From positions 1 to 11,498 of the forward strand of contig JAICXG010000075.1 in NCBI GenBank assembly GCA_025980625.1: 11,498 bases of DNA. Direction: 5' to 3'. Each line of letters opens with the position of its first letter. The first letter of the stretch is position 1. A program made the position numbers and the translations under genes. Shown here piece by piece: positions 1-5,966 of this stretch. The stretch comes from Chthoniobacterales bacterium. Its GTDB lineage: Bacteria; Verrucomicrobiota; Verrucomicrobiia; Chthoniobacterales; UBA10450. The notes below the pieces were generated by a model. The model saw nothing but the letters and a program-made list of their open reading frames with translations. It ran no database searches and was not told the DNA's origin.

Positions 1-2
1 AG

Positions 3-2153
3 TTGATGGATCAATTCAAATTTACCGGCGAGACGCCGGCGCTCTACTACGCGCACGCCGCCTGGGAATACAAACACGGCCACGGAGAGCAGGGGGAGGA
101 TTGGGTGCAATCGGCAAGAAAGATTTATTCGCCGGCCCTGAATATCGTTTTCGCCGATTCGTTCTATGACCTCGGCTGGCTGACGCCGGCTGGCGGGACC
201 GAACCGCCGGCAACCGACGCCCTGGCGCAGGCCAAGGCGATTCCGCCTAACGAACCAATGCCCTCGATGCGGCTCGGTCAGGCCGAAGGATTGCCTACAC
301 CGGAAGTTGCCTCGCAGAACGCGATCGCTCCGGCGGAAACTCCAGGCGCCGCCATCCCGGCAGCCGAGGCAGCGGCCAATGTCAGTGTCGCGCCGAGCGT
401 TGCTCCGGCAACGTCAGCCGCTCCGACGGTCGCGAGTGCAAGCAAGCCGAGCGTCGCTCCGGCGACAACAGCCGCTCCGACAGTCGCGACTGCAAGCAAG
501 CCCAGCGTAGCTCCGATCGTCGCTCAGCGAAACGCGACCGAAGCCGCGACGGCGCAGGATCTCTCGAAGGAAAATGAGGCCAGATGGAAACCGACGTTTG
601 CTGAAATGGTGGATCGGTTTTCCCGCCCGGGAACGCTCCTGGTGGGCGCGCTTCTTTTGGCTGGAATCCTGCTTCTTATCGGGCTCGTCATTCAACAAGC
701 GCGTCGTAATATGGCCAGCGTCCCGATTTATCCTTCATCCACGCCATTGACCGAGCCGCCGTTCGCTGGCGATGCATCCGACCTGCGCGAGGAGCGACAC
801 GGTGCGCGCGATCTCATTTCGACCGGCCCGCCAAAGCTGTCGCTTAGTCTCAAAGCAACCGAACCGGCGGCGCGCGCTGCAGTTTTTTCAGGTGCGGCGA
901 CGGCGCACGGCGAAGTGCCGGGCGCGGTGGAAGGGGCGACCGCGCCTAACGAACCGGCGGAGAGCGCGGCAGAAGCGGTTGCAGTTCCGGTGTCCGAGCC
1001 TGCGCCGGCCGTGCCACTTCGCGACCAGCAAGAAGTGTCGATTTCGATCGAACCGGCGCCACCGGTGACTCCAGTTCAACTGTTAATCTCCGAACCGATT
1101 GCTCCCGCGCCGCCGTCCCAGGTGGAAGAACCGGCGTCGTCCGACTGCCCCGAGCCCGCGTTTGAACCGGAAAAGGATGAAGTCGCCTCGGAACCAGTCG
1201 AAGCAACAACGGCACCGGCAGAAGAGTGGGAGCTCGTTGCGGAAGAGCCGGTCGCGCAAGGCCAGCCTGTGCCTGAATTGACGACCGCGCTTTCAGCCGA
1301 GCCGATCATTCCCGAACTGACCCGGCCCGAGCCCGAATCACCGCTTGAACTGCTCGAAGCGGAAGCCGATTTGGCCGCGCCGATCGCCGGTCATCGGCCG
1401 CCCCATTCGGACATTGAAACTCCCTCGTTTGCTTCTAAGATCATCTCCACCGAGCCCATCCGACTGCAACCAACTACACCCATCATCATGCCTGAAACCA
1501 CCATCACACCAGCTTCCATGCCGACTATGCGCAGTACCGCGCCGACGATGTCGGTGCAGCAACCCGCGGGTGGCATGCACACCGCCGTACAGCTCACTTT
1601 CTCGCTCGAGATCGCCTCGATGCAGCTCACGCCCACCTTCAAGATGAGCGGTCTGCAGCTTAAGCCGACCTCAAGGGTGGTTTCGATGCGGCTCGCCCCT
1701 TCGCAGCAACCGCAGCCGCCGATGAATCTGCAGGTCACCTTCGAAGTTGCGCGGATCGAACTGGCCAACGGCAGCTTCGGCACCATCCGCCTCTCCCCGT
1801 CGGTGCAGGAGAAACCTGCGGTGCTTACTTCGCCTTCCTTCGCCATCTCTGGCCTCGAGCTTGTGCCCGGACAAGGCTCCGCTCCGGTCCAGCTCACGCC
1901 CTCGCATCAGGAACAGGCTTCGGTTCACCTCACGGCTGAATTTCAGATCGCCGCGATCGAGTTCACGCCGCTCTTCGAAATCTCGACGATCGTTCTCAAC
2001 TCAACTTCGCGCAGAGTCTCAATGCAGCTCCCCGGTTCCGGGCCGAGTTCGATCGACACCGCACCGGTTTTCGAGGTCGAAAACGTCCAGCTTGGCCCTG
2101 GCACCGAGCTTGGCCTGATTCAGGTCGCGCCCGGCGGCGGCTTGCGCGCCTAA
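3..2153 (+). CDS. TPR-tail membrane protein with C-terminal short-repeat domain (5' end outside window)
   Basis: No function recognised. Residue numbers count the TTG at position 3 as 1; the frame is open to the window edge, so the true start and probably more TPRs lie upstream. Residues 10-60 (ALYYAHAAWEYKHG, WVQSARKIY, FADSFYDLGW) resemble the last helices of a TPR domain. Residues 70-200 are Ala/Pro/Ser-rich and carry an 18-residue tandem repeat. Residues about 211-231 (TLLVGALLLAGILLLIGLVI) form one strong transmembrane helix followed by QQARR. Residues 235-525 are a Pro/Glu/Ala-rich, probably disordered linker. From about 530 to 714 a short beta-like repeat (F-x-h-x-x-h-x-L-x-P) recurs about 11 times. 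The architecture suggests a single-pass envelope protein whose linker spans the periplasm and presents the repeat domain; this is inference. The gene ends on a TAA inside a copy of the CCTAACGA motif and is convergent with the next gene. Confidence 0.8.
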   Translation: MMDQFKFTGETPALYYAHAAWEYKHGHGEQGEDWVQSARKIYSPALNIVFADSFYDLGWLTPAGGTEPPATDALAQAKAIPPNEPMPSMRLGQAEGLPTPEVASQNAIAPAETPGAAIPAAEAAANVSVAPSVAPATSAAPTVASASKPSVAPATTAAPTVATASKPSVAPIVAQRNATEAATAQDLSKENEARWKPTFAEMVDRFSRPGTLLVGALLLAGILLLIGLVIQQARRNMASVPIYPSSTPLTEPPFAGDASDLREERHGARDLISTGPPKLSLSLKATEPAARAAVFSGAATAHGEVPGAVEGATAPNEPAESAAEAVAVPVSEPAPAVPLRDQQEVSISIEPAPPVTPVQLLISEPIAPAPPSQVEEPASSDCPEPAFEPEKDEVASEPVEATTAPAEEWELVAEEPVAQGQPVPELTTALSAEPIIPELTRPEPESPLELLEAEADLAAPIAGHRPPHSDIETPSFASKIISTEPIRLQPTTPIIMPETTITPASMPTMRSTAPTMSVQQPAGGMHTAVQLTFSLEIASMQLTPTFKMSGLQLKPTSRVVSMRLAPSQQPQPPMNLQVTFEVARIELANGSFGTIRLSPSVQEKPAVLTSPSFAISGLELVPGQGSAPVQLTPSHQEQASVHLTAEFQIAAIEFTPLFEISTIVLNSTSRRVSMQLPGSGPSSIDTAPVFEVENVQLGPGTELGLIQVAPGGGLRA
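246..253 (+). repeat. CCTAACGA motif, copy 1
   Basis: Exact 8-mer in extended form GCCTAACGAA. It is read as Pro82-Asn83-Glu84 in the membrane-protein gene. Confidence 0.85.
396..518 (+). repeat. 54-bp in-frame tandem repeat (2.3 copies)
   Basis: Two full 54-nt units (396-449 and 450-503) plus a partial third (504-518) encode SVAPATSAAPTVASASKP, SVAPATTAAPTVATASKP and SVAPI. The units differ by few substitutions, which suggests recent duplication in the low-complexity linker before the transmembrane helix. Confidence 0.8.
945..952 (+). repeat. CCTAACGA motif, copy 2
   Basis: Exact 8-mer in extended form GCCTAACGAA. It is read as Pro-Asn-Glu (residues 315-317) in the disordered linker of the membrane protein. 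Confidence 0.85.
1590..2140 (+). repeat. Degenerate short repeat domain, about 11 units of 11-13 residues
   Basis: This part of the membrane protein repeats a pattern of aromatic/hydrophobic, x, hydrophobic, x, x, hydrophobic, x, Leu, x, Pro/Ser. Examples are FSLEIASMQLTP, TFKMSGLQLKP, TSRVVSMRLAP, PSFAISGLELVP, AEFQIAAIEFTP, LFEISTIVLNS and PVFEVENVQLGP. Alternating hydrophobic residues with Pro/Gly/Ser turns suggest stacked beta strands. I do not recognise it as a named repeat family. Confidence 0.6.
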
Positions 2154-2156
2154 CGA
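2149..2156 (+). repeat. CCTAACGA motif, copy 3 (supplies a stop codon)
   Basis: Extended form GCCTAACGAT. Its TAA (2151-2153) is the stop codon of the membrane-protein gene. Confidence 0.85.
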
Positions 2157-2167
2157 TTTGCTTTCGA

Positions 2168-2186
2168 GCGCTGAGGGCGCCAGCGC
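2168..2186. terminator. Possible weak hairpin between convergent genes
   Basis: GCGCTG (2168-2173) and CAGCGC (2181-2186) can form a 6-bp stem with a 7-nt loop in the 77-bp gap between two convergent genes. There is no T-run on either strand, so it is a weak terminator candidate at best. Confidence 0.2.
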
Positions 2187-2230
2187 GAGGTAAGGGCGAA
2201 TGGTAAATCTGGGCCGAGCGCCGTCGCCGC

Positions 2231-3340
2231 TTAGTTGAAGTTCTTCCAGTTCAGTGAGCGCAACGGTTTGGGCAGAAATTCTCCATTCTGCCTAACGAGT
2301 GCGCCGTCGAAGAAAATCTCGCCGCCGCCGTACTCTGTTCGCTGGATGTTGATCATGTCCCAATGCACCTGGCTGCGATTGCCGTTGTCCGCTTCCTTGT
2401 AAGCCTGGCCGGGCGTGAAATGGAAAGAGCCGGCGATCTTTTCATCGAACAGAATGTCCCGCATCGGATGCATAATGTAGGGATTGCAGCCTAACGAAAA
2501 CTCACCGATGTAGCGCGCGCCGGCATCGGAGTCGAGAACGGCGTTAAGTTTTTCCGGCTGGCTACTTGTCGCCTCGATGATTTTCCCGTCGCGGAAGTCG
2601 AGCCGGATGTTATCGAATGCCGTGCTCTGATAAATGCTGGGCGCGTTGAAGGTGACGTGGCCCTGCACTGAATCCTTGACCGGGCAGGTGAAGACTTCGC
2701 CGTCGGGGATGTTGCGATCGCCGCCACAGACGATCGCCGGGATACCCTTGATGCTGAAACGCAAATCGGTCCCCGGTCCTTTGATCTGCACCGTATTAGT
2801 TTTTTCCAGCAAGGTTTTGAGCGCCTTCATCCCCGGCTGGAGCTTGCGGTAATCGAGCGTGCAGACGCGGAAGAAGAAATCTTCAAACGCTTCCGTGCTC
2901 ATATTGGCGAGCTGCGCCATCGCGGGCGTGGGCCAGCGAAGCACGACCCATTTGGTTTTTTGCACCCGCTGGTCCTGGAGCGGCCGCATTTTTTTCGCGA
3001 TCAGCTTCATCTTGTTGACCGCAACGTCGGCCAGTTCGCTGATATTGTGGCTTCCGCGGATCGCAATGTAGGCATCCATTTTTTTCATCCGCGCCAATTC
3101 GTGCGCCGCCGTCAAGCCGAGTTGGTGCTCGTCGATCTCGAGTGCAAGCTCGCGGCTGACGCGCGCCCGTTGGATCTGCACGAAGGGCAGCGCTTTCGCT
3201 TTTCGCGTTGCGCGGATGAGTGCGATCGTCATTTCATCCGGCGTATCGAATGCCTCGATCAGGACCTTCTCGTTAGGCTGGAGCGCGGTGGAATAATTGA
3301 CAAGGAGATCGGCGAGTTTACCAAAGCGGGCGTCCTGCAT
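2231..3340 (-). CDS. M29-family metallo-aminopeptidase
   Basis: Predicted cytoplasmic aminopeptidase of the thermophilic M29 family (AmpS/AmpT type), which removes N-terminal residues from peptides using a two-metal centre. The 369 residues are close to the usual family length of about 370-410. The family's metal ligands are visible in order: Glu215 (GEVF), Glu280 (YIGEFSLG), His307 (GSFHFTPG), and His326 and Asp328 (VHWDMI). The N-terminal half (FGKLADLLVNYS, EKVLIEAFDTP) matches the family's non-catalytic domain, and no signal peptide is seen. The ATG at 3340 lies 9 nt after the rsmB stop, so it is probably the last gene of the leftward run; there is no clear Shine-Dalgarno site. It contains three copies of the CCTAACGA motif, in both orientations. 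Family assignment is confident; the natural substrate is unknown. Confidence 0.9.
   Translation of the reverse strand: MQDARFGKLADLLVNYSTALQPNEKVLIEAFDTPDEMTIALIRATRKAKALPFVQIQRARVSRELALEIDEHQLGLTAAHELARMKKMDAYIAIRGSHNISELADVAVNKMKLIAKKMRPLQDQRVQKTKWVVLRWPTPAMAQLANMSTEAFEDFFFRVCTLDYRKLQPGMKALKTLLEKTNTVQIKGPGTDLRFSIKGIPAIVCGGDRNIPDGEVFTCPVKDSVQGHVTFNAPSIYQSTAFDNIRLDFRDGKIIEATSSQPEKLNAVLDSDAGARYIGEFSLGCNPYIMHPMRDILFDEKIAGSFHFTPGQAYKEADNGNRSQVHWDMINIQRTEYGGGEIFFDGALVRQNGEFLPKPLRSLNWKNFN
2291..2298 (+). repeat. CCTAACGA motif, copy 4
   Basis: Extended form GCCTAACGAG. Read from the opposite strand as Val349-Arg350 in the aminopeptidase. Confidence 0.85.
2490..2497 (+). repeat. CCTAACGA motif, copy 5
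   Basis: Extended form GCCTAACGAA. Read from the opposite strand as Ser282-Leu283-Gly284 (TCG TTA GGC) in the aminopeptidase, two residues after metal ligand Glu280. Confidence 0.85.
3270..3277 (-). repeat. CCTAACGA motif, copy 6
   Basis: Extended form GCCTAACGAG on the minus strand. It is read as Pro22-Asn23-Glu24 in the aminopeptidase. Confidence 0.85.
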
Positions 3341-3349
3341 AGGGGCTTA

Positions 3350-4621
3350 TCATTCCATTGTGCCCGAGCGTTGCAACCGGGCAGCATAGGCGCCGTCGAA
3401 CCCGTCGCGGAAGGGGAGCGATCGACTCTCGTTCGTTAGGCGAAAATCGGGATGCTCTCTCGCAAAAGCGGCGACGACGGCTTCGTTTTCCTCCGCTTCA
3501 AGACTGCAGGTGCTGTAGACTAACGAGCCGCCCGGCTTGAGAAGCGCTGCGACCGCGCGCAGGATTGCCAATTGTTGCCTGGGCATGCGGCTGAAATCTT
3601 CCGGCCGCAAACGCCAGCGCACATCGACCCGGCGGCGCATCGTCCCGGTGTTCGAGCAGGGGGCGTCGACCAGGATCTTGTCGCAGGAGTTTTTTTCGAA
3701 ATTGGCCGCCCGAACCGAAGCCGGGTTCGTCCAATCACAGAGCGCCGGCGAAGCATTGCGGAGCTTCAGCCTAACGAGATTGTCGCGCAGCCGGGTGAGC
3801 CGGTCTTGGTCGCGATCGACTGCGATGAGCGTGCCGGTATTCACCATCATCTCCGCGAGGTAGGCGCTTTTGCCCCCGGGCGCGGCGCAGGCATCGAGGA
3901 CAGTTTCACCCGGCCGCGGGCGGAGCAGTTCGCAGGCGATCGCCGTGCTCGGATCCTGAAGGTAGCAGTCGCCGCGTTGCGCGGCGCCCACCGGATCCGC
4001 GAGCGTGACAAAATTTTCCCGTCCCGAGACAGGATGGGTTTGCGGATATCGCTCGAAAAACTCCGCGACAGTTATCTGCAAGCGATTGATTCGCGCGTAA
4101 ACAAATGCGGGGCGCTGATTCCAGCGGCAAAGCTCGAGCGCAATCCTTTCGCCGAATTCCCGCGACCATTTCGCGACCAGGAACTCCGGTTCGGAGAAAC
4201 GGATGTGCGGCGGTTGGTTTTCAGCTGCGCTCGTTAGGGCAGCTTTCTCGCGCAGGGCGCGACGCAGGAGAGCGTTGACCAGGCTGCGCGCGCGCCGCGG
4301 TGCCAGATCGACGGTTTCAAAAACCGCCGCATGCGCCGCAGTATCGAGCAGCATGATCTGATAAAGGCCGAGTCGAAGAATGTCGCGCGTCGCGGGATCA
4401 ACCTGCTCGCGCCGAAGTTGCGCGATCCAAAAATCGAGCAGCGTGAGATTGCGCAGCAGGCCGTAGAAAAGATCGAGCGCAAAACCGCGATCAGGCGCGC
4501 GCAAACCGCGATGGGCGAAGAGCTGCTCCGCCACGCGATCGGCAAAGTCGCGCCCGCCGCGCCAGCGTGCGAAGGCGCGCAGCGCGAGGGCGCGAGCCGA
4601 ATTCCGCTTGTCGTTAGGCAA
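3350..4621 (-). CDS. rsmB: 16S rRNA (cytosine-967-C5)-methyltransferase RsmB
   Basis: SAM-dependent m5C methyltransferase acting on 16S rRNA C967 (E. coli numbering). With the TTG start at 4621 the protein is 423 residues, close to E. coli RsmB (429). Residues 1-130 form the NusB-like RNA-binding domain (ALALRAFARW, RGFALDLFYGLLRN, RSLVNALLRRALRE). The Rossmann methyltransferase domain follows, with SAM motif I VLDACAAPGGKSAYLAE (241-257), motif IV DAPCSNTG (319-326, Cys322) and motif VI YSTCSLEAEENE (369-380, Cys372, the expected nucleophile). The frame stays open to an ATG at 4759, but those 46 extra residues lie over the UDP-glucose dehydrogenase gene and do not look like RsmB. The TTG gives an 8-nt overlap with that gene's stop, implying translational coupling. 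No convincing Shine-Dalgarno site is seen. Function is confident; the start codon is less so. Confidence 0.9.
   Translation of the reverse strand: MPNDKRNSARALALRAFARWRGGRDFADRVAEQLFAHRGLRAPDRGFALDLFYGLLRNLTLLDFWIAQLRREQVDPATRDILRLGLYQIMLLDTAAHAAVFETVDLAPRRARSLVNALLRRALREKAALTSAAENQPPHIRFSEPEFLVAKWSREFGERIALELCRWNQRPAFVYARINRLQITVAEFFERYPQTHPVSGRENFVTLADPVGAAQRGDCYLQDPSTAIACELLRPRPGETVLDACAAPGGKSAYLAEMMVNTGTLIAVDRDQDRLTRLRDNLVRLKLRNASPALCDWTNPASVRAANFEKNSCDKILVDAPCSNTGTMRRRVDVRWRLRPEDFSRMPRQQLAILRAVAALLKPGGSLVYSTCSLEAEENEAVVAAFAREHPDFRLTNESRSLPFRDGFDGAYAARLQRSGTME
3433..3440 (-). repeat. CCTAACGA motif, copy 7
   Basis: Extended form GCCTAACGAA on the minus strand. It is read as Leu395-Thr396-Asn397 (CTA ACG AAC) in RsmB. 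Confidence 0.85.
3770..3777 (+). repeat. CCTAACGA motif, copy 8
   Basis: Extended form GCCTAACGAG. Read from the opposite strand as Val283-Arg284 (GTT AGG) in RsmB. Confidence 0.85.
4231..4238 (-). repeat. CCTAACGA motif, copy 9
   Basis: Form CCCTAACGAG on the minus strand. It is read as Leu129-Thr130-Ser131 in the RsmB interdomain linker. Confidence 0.85.
4611..4618 (-). repeat. CCTAACGA motif, copy 10 (supplies a stop codon)
   Basis: Extended form GCCTAACGAC on the minus strand. Its TAA is the stop of the UDP-glucose dehydrogenase gene, and in the overlapping frame it encodes Pro2-Asn3-Asp4 of RsmB directly after the TTG start. Confidence 0.85.
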
Positions 4622-5927
4622 GGCTGCGCCGTGGGCGACCGATCGAGGTATAATCGAAGCCGAGTTTTTGCATCGTCTCAGGGTCGTAAAGATTGCGGCC
4701 GTCGAAGACGAGGGGGGTGTGCATTTTTCCTCGCAGAGTGGCAAGATCGATGTTGGCAAATTCGTCCCATTCCGTCGCGATGATCAGCGCCTCTGCGCCC
4801 TCGACGGCTTCGAGCGCGTTATTCGTTAGGCGGGCATCCGCAATTGTTTTCACCTGGCGCGCCTTTTCCATTCCCTTGGGATCGTAGGCCGAGACGTGCG
4901 CTCCTTCGCGCAGCAGATCGGCCACCAGCTCGATCGCAACCGAAGAGCGAATGTCGTCCGTGTTCGGTTTGAAGGTCAGGCCCCAGACCGCGATCTTCTT
5001 GTCCCGCAAAACCCAGAGGGCGTCGCGGATCGATTTGAGGAAGCGCTCCTTTTGCGCGGCGTTGATCCGCTGCACTTCTTTCAAAAGGTTGAACGGAACG
5101 CCGAGCTGTTCGCTGATGGTGATGAAGGCCGCGATGTCCTTCGGAAAACAGGAGCCGCCATAGCCGATGCCGGCATTCAGGAAATGCCTCCCGATGCGCC
5201 GATCCATCCCGATCCCGTTGGCTACTTTCTCGACGTCCGCTCCACTCGCTTCGCAGATCGCGGAGATGGCGTTGATGTAGGAGATCTTGAGCGCGAGGAA
5301 TGAATTGGCCGCGTGCTTGATCAGTTCGGCGCTGTTGATATCGGTGACCAACATCGGTGCCATGAAGGGTTCATAAACTTTTTTCATGAGCGCGATGGCG
5401 CGCTCGCTTTGGGCGCCGATCACGATCCGGTCCGGATCCATCAGGTCGGCGACGGCGCAGCCTTCGCGGAGGAATTCGGGATTGCTCACGACATCGAATT
5501 CCGCCCCGTGTTTGTTGTAGCGCTTGATGGACTCGGCGACTTTTTCGCCGGTCTTCACCGGCACGGTGCTCTTGTCGACGATGACGCGATAATCCTTCAG
5601 CACGCCGGCGATTTCGCGCGCCACTTTTTCGATAAAGCTGAGGTCGACGCTGCCGTCCGCATCCTGTGGGGTGGGCACGGCAATGAAAACGACCTCGGCA
5701 TTATCGACCCCTTCCTTGATACTCCCGCTGAAGCGGAGGCGGTGCGCGGAAACATTGCGGTGCAGGATCTCCTCGAGACCGGGCTCGTAGATGGGCACTT
5801 TGCCGCCGCGCAGCGACTCGATCTTGCGCGCGTCGTTATCAACGCAGATGACGTTGTGGCCGACGTCGGCGAAGCACGCGCCGGTCACGAGTCCGACATA
5901 ACCGGAACCAATGATCGAGATATCCAT
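4614..5927 (-). CDS. UDP-glucose 6-dehydrogenase
   Basis: Oxidises UDP-glucose to UDP-glucuronate with NAD+, in the cytoplasm, supplying precursor for polysaccharides or modified lipid A/LPS. From the ATG at 5927 the protein has 437 residues, typical for the family. Visible motifs are the N-terminal NAD fold with IIGSGYVGLVTG (5-16), VDKSTVPVKTG (118-128), NPEFLREGCA (149-158), KHAANSFLALKISYINA (204-220), the catalytic Cys260 in GYGGSCFPKDIAA, and GLTFKPNTDDIRSS (316-329) opening the C-terminal domain. A GTG at 5945 would add six residues (MKPNSP); the ATG is preferred because the Rossmann strand begins immediately after it. It sits 39 nt after the lptD stop and overlaps rsmB by 8 nt. Its stop codon is the TAA within a CCTAACGA motif. 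Confidence 0.93.
   Translation of the reverse strand: MDISIIGSGYVGLVTGACFADVGHNVICVDNDARKIESLRGGKVPIYEPGLEEILHRNVSAHRLRFSGSIKEGVDNAEVVFIAVPTPQDADGSVDLSFIEKVAREIAGVLKDYRVIVDKSTVPVKTGEKVAESIKRYNKHGAEFDVVSNPEFLREGCAVADLMDPDRIVIGAQSERAIALMKKVYEPFMAPMLVTDINSAELIKHAANSFLALKISYINAISAICEASGADVEKVANGIGMDRRIGRHFLNAGIGYGGSCFPKDIAAFITISEQLGVPFNLLKEVQRINAAQKERFLKSIRDALWVLRDKKIAVWGLTFKPNTDDIRSSVAIELVADLLREGAHVSAYDPKGMEKARQVKTIADARLTNNALEAVEGAEALIIATEWDEFANIDLATLRGKMHTPLVFDGRNLYDPETMQKLGFDYTSIGRPRRSLA
4823..4830 (-). repeat. CCTAACGA motif, copy 11
   Basis: Extended form GCCTAACGAA on the minus strand. It is read as Leu367-Thr368-Asn369 in the UDP-glucose dehydrogenase. Confidence 0.85.
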
Positions 5928-5966
5928 CGGGGAATTAGGTTTCACTATTTCAGCTTTAAGGCTGTT

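Noticed and set aside
1391..1897. Minus-strand 168-codon open frame within the membrane-protein gene
   Set aside because: It mirrors the low-complexity and repeat regions of the plus-strand gene and shows no domain or start signal.
3572..4237. Plus-strand 221-codon open frame
   Set aside because: It is antisense to the catalytic part of rsmB and has no family resemblance; a shadow frame.
4622..4759. N-terminal extension of RsmB to the ATG at 4759
   Set aside because: It would overlap the dehydrogenase gene by about 146 nt, and the added residues do not resemble the NusB-like N-terminus.
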